Shown here: positions 49,301 to 61,317 of the stretch, in pieces
Layout: the number at the start of each line of letters is the position of its first letter
How positions within the stretch are numbered: position 1 is the stretch's first letter
Assembly: GCA_028622995.1 (NCBI GenBank)
Contig: JAJQJQ010000008.1
Span: 1 to 64,000, forward strand
DNA: 64,000 bases
Source: Panagrolaimus kolymaensis
Lineage: Eukaryota > Nematoda > Chromadorea > Rhabditida > Panagrolaimidae
Reading direction: 5' to 3'
Notes under the pieces: model-generated
What the model was told of the DNA's origin: nothing
What the model saw: only the letters and a program-made list of their open reading frames with translations
Databases searched by the model: none
Translations under genes and position numbers: made by a program

Positions 49301-50759
49301 TTGAAGCTAACTTTTAAGGTTATTCTTCCCAATATTTTTAATTTTATTTTATTGAGTCTCGAAATTCTGGCTTCAAACATTCCATAAGTGATGCAGGTTT
49401 TATTTATAGAAAAAGTATTACAAAATTTTTGTTTTGAAGCTAACTTTTTATGGTTAATTTTCGCAATATTTATTTTTATTTTTTGAATAATTGAAGTCAA
49501 GCTTCAAACGTTCCATTCTTGATGGAGGCGTTAAAAATAGAAAAGCTATTCCAAATTTTTTGTTTTGAAGCTAACTTTTTAAGGTTATTCTTCGCAATAT
49601 TTTTAATTTTATTTTATTGAATCTCGAAATTTTAACTTCAAACGTTCCATTCTTGGTGGAGGCGTTAAAAATGGCATTGCTATTACAAAATTTTTGTTTT
49701 TGTAGCTAACTTTTAAGGTTATTCTTCGCAATATTTTTAATTTTATTTTATTGAATCTCGAAATTCTGGCTTCAAACATTCCATAAGTGATGCAGGTTTT
49801 ATTTATAGAAAAAGTATTACAAAATTTTTGTTTTGAAGCTTACTTTTTATGGTTATTCTTCGCAATATTTTTAATTTTATTTTATTGAATCTCGAAATTC
49901 TGGCTTCAAACATTCCATAAGTGATGCAGGTTTTATTTATAGAAAAAGTATTACAAAATTTTTGTTTTGAAGCTAACTTTTTATGGTTAATTTTCGCAAT
50001 ATTTATTTTTATTTTTTGAATAATTGAAGTCAAGCTTCAAACGTTCCATTCTTGGTGGAGGCGTTAAAAATAGCAAATCTATTACTAAATTTTTGTTTTG
50101 AAGCTTACTTTTTATGGTTAATTTTCGCAATATTTATTTTTATTTTTTGAATAATTGAAGTCAAGCTTCAAACGTTCCATTCTTGGTGGAGGCGTTAAAA
50201 ATGGCAATGCTATTACAAAATTTTTGTTTTTGTAGCTAACTTTTAAGGTTATTCTTCGCAATATTTTTAATTTTATTTTATTGAATCTCGAAATTCTGGC
50301 TTCAAACATTCCATAAGTGATGCAGGTTTTATTTATAGAAAAAGTATTACAAAATTTTTGTTTTGAAGCTAACTTTTTATGGTTAATTTTCGCAATATTT
50401 ATTTTTATTTTTTGAATAATTGAAGTCAAGCTTCAAACGTTCCATTCTTGGTGGAGGCGTTAAAAATAGCAAATCTATTACTAAATTTTTGTTTTGAAGC
50501 TTACTTTTTATGGTTAATTTTCGCAATATTTATTTTTATTTTTTGAATAATTGAAGTCAAGCTTCAAACGTTCCATTCATTGTGGAGGCGTTAAAAATAG
50601 CAAATCTATTACTAAATTTTTGTTTTGAAGCTAACTTTTAAGGTTATTCTTCGCAATATTTTTAATTTTATTTTATAGAATCTCGAAATTCTGGCTTCAA
50701 ACATTCCATAAGTGATGCAGGTTTTATTTATAGAAAAAGTATTACAAAATTTTTGTTTT

Positions 50760-52020
50760 GAAGCTAACTTTTAAGGTTATTCTTCGCAATATTTTTAATT
50801 TTATTTTATTGAATCTCGAAATTCTAGCTTCAAACGTTCCATTCTTGGTGGAGGCGTTAAAAATAGCAATGCTATTACAAAATTTTTGTTTTGAAGCTAA
50901 CTTTTAAGGTTATTCTTCGCAATATTTTTAATTTTATTTTATTGAATCTCGAAATTCTGGCTTCAAACGTTCCATTCTTGGTGGAGGCGTTAAAAATAGC
51001 AATGCTATTACAAAATTTTTGTTTTGAAGCTAACTTTTAAGGTTATTCTTCGCAATATTTTTAATTTTATTTTATTGAATCTCGAAATTCTAGCTTCAAA
51101 CGTTCCATTCTTGGTGGAGGCGTTAAAAATAGCAATGCTATTACAAAATTTTTGTTTTGAAGCTAACTTTTAAGGTTATTCTTCGCAATATTTTTAATTT
51201 TATTTTATTGAATCTCGAAATTCTGGCTTCAAACGTTCCATTCTTGGTGGAGGCGTTAAAAATAGCAATGCTATTACAAAATTTTTGTTTTGAAGCTAAC
51301 TTTTAAGGTTATTCTTCGCAATATTTTTAATTTTATTTTATTGAATCTCGAAATTCTGGCTTCAAACGTTCCATTCTTGGTGGAGGCGTTAAAAATAGCA
51401 ATGCTATTACAAAATTTTTGTTTTGAAGCTAACTTTTAAGGTTATTCTTCGCAATATTTTTAATTTTATTTTATTGAATCTCGAAATTCTAGCTTCAAAC
51501 GTTCCATTCTTGGTGGAGGCGTTAAAAATAGCAATGCTATTACAAAATTTTTGTTTTGAAGCTAACTTTTTAAGGTTATTCTTCGCAATATTTTTAATTT
51601 TATTTTATTGAATCTCGAAATTCTAGCTTCAAACGTTCCATTCTTGGTGGAGGCGTTAAAAATAGCAATGCTATTACAAAATTTTTGTTTTGAAGCTAAC
51701 TTTTTAAGGTTATTCTTCGCAATATTTTTAATTTTATTTTATTGAATCTCGAAATTCTAGCTTCAAACGTTCCATTCTTGGTGGAGGCGTTAAAAATAGC
51801 AATGCTATTACAAAATTTTTGTTTTGAAGCTAACTTTTAAGGTTATTCTTCGCAATATTTTTAATTTTATTTTATTGAATCTCGAAATTCTAGCTTCAAA
51901 CGTTCCATTCTTGGTGGAGGCGTTAAAAATAGCAATGCTATTACAAAATTTTTGTTTTGAAGCTAACTTTTTAAGGTTATTCTTCGCAATATTTTTAATT
52001 TTATTTTATTGAATCTCGAA
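50760..52020. repeat. Uniform run of hybrid type III monomers
   Basis: About nine successive monomers all carry CAATGCTATTACAAAATTTT, the GAATCTCGAAATTC block and CTTGGTGGAGGCG, differing mainly at CTGGCTTC against CTAGCTTC. This is the most homogeneous stretch of the right array and suggests recent local amplification. Confidence 0.8.
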
Positions 52021-52090
52021 ATTCTGGCTTCAAACAATCCATAAGTGATGCAGGTTTTATTTATAGAAAAAGTATTACAAAATTTTTGTT

Positions 52091-52819
52091 TTGAAGCTAA
52101 CTTTTAAGGTTATTCTTCGCAATATTTTTAATTTTATTTTATTATATCTCGAATTTCTAGCTTCAAACGTTCCATTCATTGTGGAGGCGTTAAAAATAAC
52201 AATGCTATTACAAAATTTTTGTTTTGAAGCTAACTTTTTAAGGTTATTCTTCGCAATATTTTTAATTTTATTTTATTGAATCTCGAAATTCTAGCTTCAA
52301 ACGTTCCATTCATTGTGGAGGCGTTAAAAATAGCAAAGCTATTACAAAATTTTTGTTTTGAAGCTAACTTTTTAAGGTTATTCTTCGCAATATTTATTTT
52401 TATTTTTTGAATAATTGAAGTCAAACTTCAAACGTTCCATTCTTGGTGGAGGCGTTAAAAATAGCAATGCTATTACAAAATTTTTGTTTTGAAGCTAACT
52501 TTTTAAGGTTATTCTTCGCAATATTTATTTTTATTTTTTGAATAATTGAAGTCAAACTTCAAACGTTCCATTCTTGGTGGATGCGTTAAAAATAGCAATG
52601 CTATTACAAAATTTTTGTTTTGAAGCTAACTTTTAAGGTTATTCTTCGCAATATTTTTAATTTTATTTTATTGAATCTCGAAATTCTGGCTTCAAACATT
52701 CCATAAGTGATGCAGGTTTTATTTATAGAAAAAGTATTACAAAATTTTTGTTTTGAAGCTAACTTTTTATGGTTAATTTTCGCAATATTTATTTTTATTT
52801 TTTGAATAATTGAAGTCAA
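52091..52819. repeat. Block duplication, copy 1 (partner at 57372-58100)
   Basis: It shares rare variants with its partner: TTATATCTCGAATTTC and AAAAATAACAATGC occur only in these two places. The offset is 5,281 bp at three separate landmarks, forty monomers. Only a few differences are visible (GATGCG against GAGGCG, CATTCATT against CATTTATT). Confidence 0.85.
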
Positions 52820-55800
52820 GCTTCAAACGTTCCATTCTTGATGGAGGCGTTAAAAATAGCAAAGCTATAACAAAATTTTTGTTTTGAAGCTAACTTTTAA
52901 GGTTATTCTTCGCAATATTTTTAATTTTATTTTATTGAATCTCGAAATTCTGGCTTCAAACATTCCATAAGTGATGCAGGTTTTATTTATAGAAAAAGTA
53001 TTACAAAATTTTTGTTTTGAAGCTAACTTTTAAGGTTATTCTTCGCAATATTTTTAATTTTATTTTATTGAATCTCGAAATTCTGGCTTCAAACATTCCA
53101 TAAGTGATGCAGGTTTTATTTATAGAAAAAGTATTACAAAATTTTTGTTTTGAAGCTAACTTTTTATGGTTAATTTTCGCAATATTTATTTTTATTTTTT
53201 GAATAATTGAAGTCAAGCTTCAAACGTTCCATTCTTGATGGAGGCGTTAAAAATAGCAAAGCTATAACAAAATTTTTGTTTTGAAGCTAACTTTTAAGGT
53301 TATTCTTCGCAATATTTTTAATTTTATTTTATTGAATCTCGAAATTCTAGCTTCAAACGTTCCATTCTTGGTGGAGGCGTTAAAAATGGCAATGCTATTA
53401 CAAAATTTTAGTTTTGAAGCTAACTTTTAAGGTTATTCTTCGCAATATTTTTAATTTTATTTTATTGAATCTCGAAATTCTGGCTTCAAACATTCCATAA
53501 GTGATGCAGGTTTTATTTATAGAAAAAGTATTACAAAATTTTTGTTTTGAAGCTTACTTTTTATGGTTAATTTTCGCAATATTTATTTTTATTTTTTGAA
53601 TAATTGAAGTCAAGCTTCAAACGTTCCATTCATTGTGGAGGCGTTAAAAATAGCAAATCTATTACTAAATTTTTGTTTTGAAGCTAACTTTTTAAGGTTA
53701 TTCTTCGCAATATTTATTTTTATTTTTTGAATAATTGAAGTCAAGCTTCAAACGTTCCATTCATTGTGGAGGCGTTAAAAATAGCAAAGCTATTACAAAA
53801 TTTTAGTTTTGAAGCTAACTTTTAAGGTTATTCTTCGCAATATTTTTAATTTTATTTTATTGAATCTCGAAATTCTGGCTTCAAACATTCCATAAGTGAT
53901 GCAGGTTTTATTTATAGAAAAAGTATTACAAAATTTTTGTTTTGAAGCTTACTTTTTATGGTTAATTTTCGCAATATTTATTTTTATTTTTTGAATAATT
54001 GAAGTCAAGCTTCAAACGTTCCATTCATTGTGGAGGCGTTAAAAATAGCAAATCTATTACTAAATTTTTGTTTTGAAGCTAACTTTTTAAGGTTATTCTT
54101 CGCAATATTTATTTTTATTTTTTGAATAATTGAAGTCAAGCTTCAAACGTTCCATTCTTGATGGAGGCGTTAAAAATAGAAAAGCTATTCCAAAATTTTT
54201 GTTTTGAAGCTAACTTTTAAGGTTATTCTTCGCAATATTTTTAATTTTTATTTATTGAATCTCGAAATTCTGGCTTCAAACATTCCATAAGTGATGCAGG
54301 TTTTATTTATAGAAAAAGTATTACAAAATTTTTGTTTTGAAGCTTACTTTTTATGGTTAATTTTCGCAATATTTATTTTTATTTTTTGAATAATTGAAGT
54401 CAAGCTTCAAACGTTCCATTCATTGTGGAGGCGTTAAAAATAGCAAATCTATTACTAAATTTTTGTTTTGAAGCTAACTTTTTAAGGTTATTCTTCGCAA
54501 TATTTATTTTTATTTTTTGAATAATTGAAGTCAAGCTTCAAACGTTCCATTCATTGTGGAGGCGTTAAAAATAGCAAAGCTATTACAAAATTTTAGTTTT
54601 GAAGCTAACTTTTAAGGTTATTCTTCGCAATATTTTTAATTTTATTTTATTGAATCTCGAAATTCTGGCTTCAAACATTCCATAAGTGATGCAGGTTTTA
54701 TTTATAGAAAAAGTATTACAAAATTTTTGTTTTGAAGCTTACTTTTTATGGTTAATTTTCGCAATATTTATTTTTATTTTTTGAATAATTGAAGTCAAGC
54801 TTCAAACGTTCCATTCTTGATGGAGGCGTTAAAAATAGAAAAGCTATTCCAAAATTTTTGTTTTGAAGCTAACTTTTAAGGTTATTCTTCGCAATATTTT
54901 TAATTTTTATTTATTGAATCTCGAAATTCTGGCTTCAAACATTCCATAAGTGATGCAGGTTTTATTTATAGAAAAAGTATTACAAAATTTTTGTTTTGAA
55001 GCTTACTTTTTATGGTTAATTTTCGCAATATTTATTTTTATTTTTTGAATAATTGAAGTCAAGCTTCAAACGTTCCATTCATTGTGGAGGCGTTAAAAAT
55101 AGCAAAGCTATTACAAAATTTTTGTTTTGAAGCTAACTTTTAAGGTTATTCTTCGCAATATTTTTAATTTTATTTTATTGAATCTCGAAATTCTAGCTTC
55201 AAACGTTCTATTCATTGTGGAGGCGTTAAAAATAGAAAAGCTATTACAAAATTTTTGTTTTGAAGCTAACTTTTAAGGTTATTCTTCGCAATATTTTTAA
55301 TTTTATTTTATTGAATCTCGAAATTCTAGCTTCAAACGTTCCATTCTTGGTGGAGGCGTTAAAAATAGCAAATCTATTACTAAATTTTTGTTTTGAAGCT
55401 AACTTTTTAAGGTTATTCTTCGCAATATTTATTTTTATTTTTTGAATAATTGAAGTCAAGCTTCAAACGTTCCATTCATTGTGGAGGCGTTAAAAATAGC
55501 AAAGCTATTACAAAATTTTTGTTTTGAAGCTAACTTTTAAGGTTATTCTTCGCAATATTTTTAATTTTATTTTATTGAATCTCGAAATTCTGGCTTCAAA
55601 CATTCCATAAGTGATGCAGGTTTTATTTATAGAAAAAGTATTACAAAATTTTTGTTTTGAAGCTAACTTTTTATGGTTAATTTTCGCAATATTTATTTTT
55701 ATTTTTTGAATAATTGAAGTCAAGCTTCAAACGTTCCATTCTTGATGGAGGCGTTAAAAATAGAAAAGCTATTCCAAATTTTTTGTTTTGAAGCTAACTT

Positions 55801-57371
55801 TTAAGGTTATTCTTCGCAATATTTTTAATTTTATTTTATTGAATCTCGAAATTCTAGCTTCAAACGTTCCATTCTTGGTGGAGGCGTTAAAAATAGCAAA
55901 TCTATTACTAAATTTTTGTTTTGAAGCTAACTTTTTAAGGTTATTCTTCGCAATATTTATTTTTATTTTTTGAATAATTGAAGTCAAGCTTCAAACGTTC
56001 CATTCTTGATGGAGGCGTTAAAAATAGAAAAGCTATTCCAAATTTTTTGTTTTGAAGCTAACTTTTAAGGTTATTCTTCGCAATATTTTTAATTTTATTT
56101 TATTGAATCTCGAAATTCTAGCTTCAAACGTTCCATTCTTGGTGGAGGCGTTAAAAATAGCAAATCTATTACTAAATTTTTGTTTTGAAGCTAACTTTTT
56201 AAGGTTATTCTTCGCAATATTTATTTTTATTTTTTGAATAATTGAAGTCAAGCTTCAAACGTTCCATTCATTGTGGAGGCGTTAAAAATAGCAAAGCTAT
56301 TACAAAATTTTTGTTTTGAAGCTAACTTTTAAGGTTATTCTTCGCAATATTTTTAATTTTATTTTATTGAATCTCGAAATTCTGGCTTCAAACATTCCAT
56401 AAGTGATGCAGGTTTTATTTATAGAAAAAGTATTACAAAATTTTTGTTTTGAAGCTAACTTTTTATGGTTAATTTTCGCAATATTTATTTTTATTTTTTG
56501 AATAATTGAAGTCAAGCTTCAAACGTTCCATTCTTGATGGAGGCGTTAAAAATAGAAAAGCTATTCCAAATTTTTTGTTTTGAAGCTAACTTTTAAGGTT
56601 ATTCTTCGCAATATTTTTAATTTTATTTTATTGAATCTCGAAATTCTAGCTTCAAACGTTCCATTCTTGGTGGAGGCGTTAAAAATAGCAAATCTATTAC
56701 TAAATTTTTGTTTTGAAGCTAACTTTTTAAGGTTATTCTTCGCAATATTTATTTTTATTTTTTGAATAATTGAAGTCAAGCTTCAAACGTTCCATTCATT
56801 GTGGAGGCGTTAAAAATAGCAAAGCTATTACAAAATTTTTGTTTTGAAGCTAACTTTTAAGGTTATTCTTCGCAATATTTTTAATTTTATTTTATTGAAT
56901 CTCGAAATTCTAGCTTCAAACGTTCTATTCATTGTGGAGGCGTTAAAAATAGAAAAGCTATTACAAAATTTTTGTTTTGAAGCTAACTTTTTATGGTTAA
57001 TTTTCGCAATATTTATTTTTATTTTTTGAATAATTGAAGTCAAGCTTCAAACGTTCCATTCTTGATGGAGGCGTTAAAAATAGAAAAGCTATTACAAAAT
57101 TTTTGTTTTGAAGCTAACTTTTTATGGTAAATTTTCGCAATATTTATTTTTATTTTTTGAATAATTGAAGTCAAGCTTCAAACGTTCCATTCTTGATGGA
57201 GGCGTTAAAAATAGAAAAGCTATTCCAAAATTTTTGTTTTGAAGCTAACTTTTAAGGTTATTCTTCGCAATATTTTTAATTTTTATAAATTGAATCTCGA
57301 AATTCTGGCTTCAAACATTCCATAAGTGATGCAGGTTTTATTTATAGAAAAAGTATTACAAAATTTTTGTT

Positions 57372-58100
57372 TTGAAGCTAACTTTTAAGGTTATTCTTCG
57401 CAATATTTTTAATTTTATTTTATTATATCTCGAATTTCTAGCTTCAAACGTTCCATTCATTGTGGAGGCGTTAAAAATAACAATGCTATTACAAAATTTT
57501 TGTTTTGAAGCTAACTTTTTAAGGTTATTCTTCGCAATATTTTTAATTTTATTTTATTGAATCTCGAAATTCTAGCTTCAAACGTTCCATTTATTGTGGA
57601 GGCGTTAAAAATAGCAAAGCTATTACAAAATTTTTGTTTTGAAGCTAACTTTTTAAGGTTATTCTTCGCAATATTTATTTTTATTTTTTGAATAATTGAA
57701 GTCAAACTTCAAACGTTCCATTCTTGGTGGAGGCGTTAAAAATAGCAATGCTATTACAAAATTTTTGTTTTGAAGCTAACTTTTTAAGGTTATTCTTCGC
57801 AATATTTATTTTTATTTTTTGAATAATTGAAGTCAAACTTCAAACGTTCCATTCTTGGTGGAGGCGTTAAAAATAGCAATGCTATTACAAAATTTTTGTT
57901 TTGAAGCTAACTTTTAAGGTTATTCTTCGCAATATTTTTAATTTTATTTTATTGAATCTCGAAATTCTGGCTTCAAACATTCCATAAGTGATGCAGGTTT
58001 TATTTATAGAAAAAGTATTACAAAATTTTTGTTTTGAAGCTAACTTTTTATGGTTAATTTTCGCAATATTTATTTTTATTTTTTGAATAATTGAAGTCAA
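57372..58100. repeat. Block duplication, copy 2 (partner at 52091-52819)
   Basis: Second copy of the block carrying TTATATCTCGAATTTC. The near identity over more than 700 bp points to a recent event within the array. Confidence 0.85.
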
Positions 58101-58809
58101 GCTTCAAACGTTCCATTCTTGATGGAGGCGTTAAAAATAGCAAAGCTATAACAAAATTTTTGTTTTGAAGCTAACTTTTAAGGTTATTCTTCGCAATATT
58201 TTTAATTTTATTTTATTGAATCTCGAAATTCTGGCTTCAAACATTCCATAAGTGATGCAGGTTTTATTTATAGAAAAAGTATTACAAAATTTTTGTTTTG
58301 AAGCTAACTTTTTATGGTTAATTTTCGCAATATTTATTTTTATTTTTTGAATAATTGAAGTCAAGCTTCAAACGTTCCATTCTTGATGGAGGCGTTAAAA
58401 ATAGCAAAGCTATAACAAAATTTTTGTTTTGAAGCTAACTTTTAAGGTTATTCTTCGCAATATTTTTAATTTTATTTTATTGAATCTCGAAATTCTGGCT
58501 TCAAACATTCCATAAGTGATGCAGGTTTTATTTATAGAAAAAGTATTACAAAATTTTTGTTTTGAAGCTAACTTTTTATGGTTAATTTTCGCAATATTTA
58601 TTTTTATTTTTTGAATAATTGAAGTCAAGCTTCAAACGTTCCATTCTTGATGGAGGCGTTAAAAATAGAAAAGCTATTCCAAATTTTTTGTTTTGAAGCT
58701 AACTTTTAAGGTTATTCTTCGCAATATTTTTAATTTTATTTTATTGAATCTCGAAATTCTGGCTTCAAACGTTCCATAAGTGATGCAGGTTTTATTTATA
58801 GAAAAAGTA

Positions 58810-61317
58810 TTACAAAATTTTTGTTTTGAAGCTAACTTTTAAGGTTATTCTTCGCAATATTTTTAATTTTATTTTATTGAATCTCGAAATTCTGGCTTCA
58901 AACATTCCATAAGTGATGCAGGTTTTATTTATAGAAAAAGTATTACAAAATTTTTGTTTTGAAGCTAACTTTTTATGGTTAATTTTCGCAATATTTATTT
59001 TTATTTTTTGAATAATTGAAGTCAAGCTTCAAACGTTCCATTCTTGATGGAGGCGTTAAAAATAGCAAAGCTATAACAAAATTTTTGTTTTGAAGCTAAC
59101 TTTTAAGGTTATTCTTCGCAATATTTTTAATTTTATTTTATTGAATCTCGAAATTCTGGCTTCAAACATTCCATAAGTGATGCAGGTTTTATTTATAGAA
59201 AAAGTATTACAAAATTTTTGTTTTGAAGCTAACTTTTAAGGTTATTCTTCGCAATATTTTTAATTTTATTTTATTGAATCTCGAAATTCTGGCTTCAAAC
59301 ATTCCATAAGTGATGCAGGTTTTATTTATAGAAAAAGTATTACAAAATTTTTGTTTTGAAGCTAACTTTTTATGGTTAATTTTCGCAATATTTATTTTTA
59401 TTTTTTGAATAATTGAAGTCAAGCTTCAAACGTTCCATTCTTGATGGAGGCGTTAAAAATAGCAAAGCTATAACAAAATTTTTGTTTTGAAGCTAACTTT
59501 TAAGGTTATTCTTCGCAATATTTTTAATTTTATTTTATTGAATCTCGAAATTCTGGCTTCAAACATTCCATAAGTGATGCAGGTTTTATTTATAGAAAAA
59601 GTATTACAAAATTTTTGTTTTGAAGCTAACTTTTTATGGTTAATTTTCGCAATATTTATTTTTATTTTTTGAATAATTGAAGTCAAGCTTCAAACGTTCC
59701 ATTCTTGATGGAGGCGTTAAAAATAGAAAAGCTATTCCAAATTTTTTGTTTTGAAGCTAACTTTTAAGGTTATTCTTCGCAATATTTTTAATTTTATTTT
59801 ATTGAATCTCGAAATTCTGGCTTCAAACATTCCATAAGTGATGCAGGTTTTATTTATAGAAAAAGTATTACAAAATTTTTGTTTTGAAGCTAACTTTTAA
59901 GGTTATTCTTCGCAATATTTTTAATTTTATTTTATTGAATCTCGAAATTCTGGCTTCAAACATTCCATAAGTGATGCAGGTTTTATTTATAGAAAAAGTA
60001 TTACAAAATTTTTGTTTTGAAGCTAACTTTTTATGGTTAATTTTCGCAATATTTATTTTTATTTTTTGAATAATTGAAGTCAAGCTTCAAACGTTCCATT
60101 CTTGATGGAGGCGTTAAAAATAGAAAAAGTATTACAAAATTTTTGTTTTGAAGCTAACTTTTTATGGTTAATTTTCGCAATATTTATTTTTATTTTTTGA
60201 ATAATTGAAGTCAAGCTTCAAACGTTCCATTCTTGATGGAGGCGTTAAAAATAGAAAAGCTATTCCAAATTTTTTGTTTTGAAGCTAACTTTTAAGGTTA
60301 TTCTTCGCAATATTTTTAATTTTATTTTATTGAATCTCGAAATTCTGGCTTCAAACATTCCATAAGTGATGCAGGTTTTATTTATAGAAAAAGTATTACA
60401 AAATTTTTGTTTTGAAGCTAACTTTTAAGGTTATTCTTCGCAATATTTTTAATTTTATTTTATTGAATCTCGAAATTCTGGCTTCAAACATTCCATAAGT
60501 GATGCAGGTTTTATTTATAGAAAAAGTATTACAAAATTTTTGTTTTGAAGCTAACTTTTTATGGTTAATTTTCGCAATATTTATTTTTATTTTTTGAATA
60601 ATTGAAGTCAAGCTTCAAACGTTCCATTCTTGATGGAGGCGTTAAAAATAGCAAAGCTATAACAAAATTTTTGTTTTGAAGCTAACTTTTAAGGTTATTC
60701 TTCGCAATATTTTTAATTTTATTTTATTGAATCTCGAAATTCTGGCTTCAAACATTCCATAAGTGATGCAGGTTTTATTTATAGAAAAAGTATTACAAAA
60801 TTTTTGTTTTGAAGCTAACTTTTAAGGTTATTCTTCGCAATATTTTTAATTTTATTTTATTGAATCTCGAAATTCTGGCTTCAAACATTCCATAAGTGAT
60901 GCAGGTTTTATTTATAGAAAAAGTATTACAAAATTTTTGTTTTGAAGCTAACTTTTTATGGTTAATTTTCGCAATATTTATTTTTATTTTTTGAATAATT
61001 GAAGTCAAGCTTCAAACGTTCCATTCTTGATGGAGGCGTTAAAAATAGCAAAGCTATAACAAAATTTTTGTTTTGAAGCTAACTTTTAAGGTTATTCTTC
61101 GCAATATTTTTAATTTTATTTTATTGAATCTCGAAATTCTGGCTTCAAACATTCCATAAGTGATGCAGGTTTTATTTATAGAAAAAGTATTACAAAATTT
61201 TTGTTTTGAAGCTAACTTTTTATGGTTAATTTTCGCAATATTTATTTTTATTTTTTGAATAATTGAAGTCAAGCTTCAAACGTTCCATTCTTGATGGAGG
61301 CGTTAAAAATAGAAAAG
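58810..61317. repeat. 1,586-bp (12-monomer) higher-order repeat
   Basis: Monomers recur at 58810, 59207 and 59468, then at 60396, 60793 and 61054, an identical spacing pattern (397 then 261 bp) displaced by 1,586 bp. Both copies are preceded by the AAAAGCTATTCCAAATTTTT variant. Within it, two type III monomers in a row alternate with II/III pairs. Confidence 0.75.
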
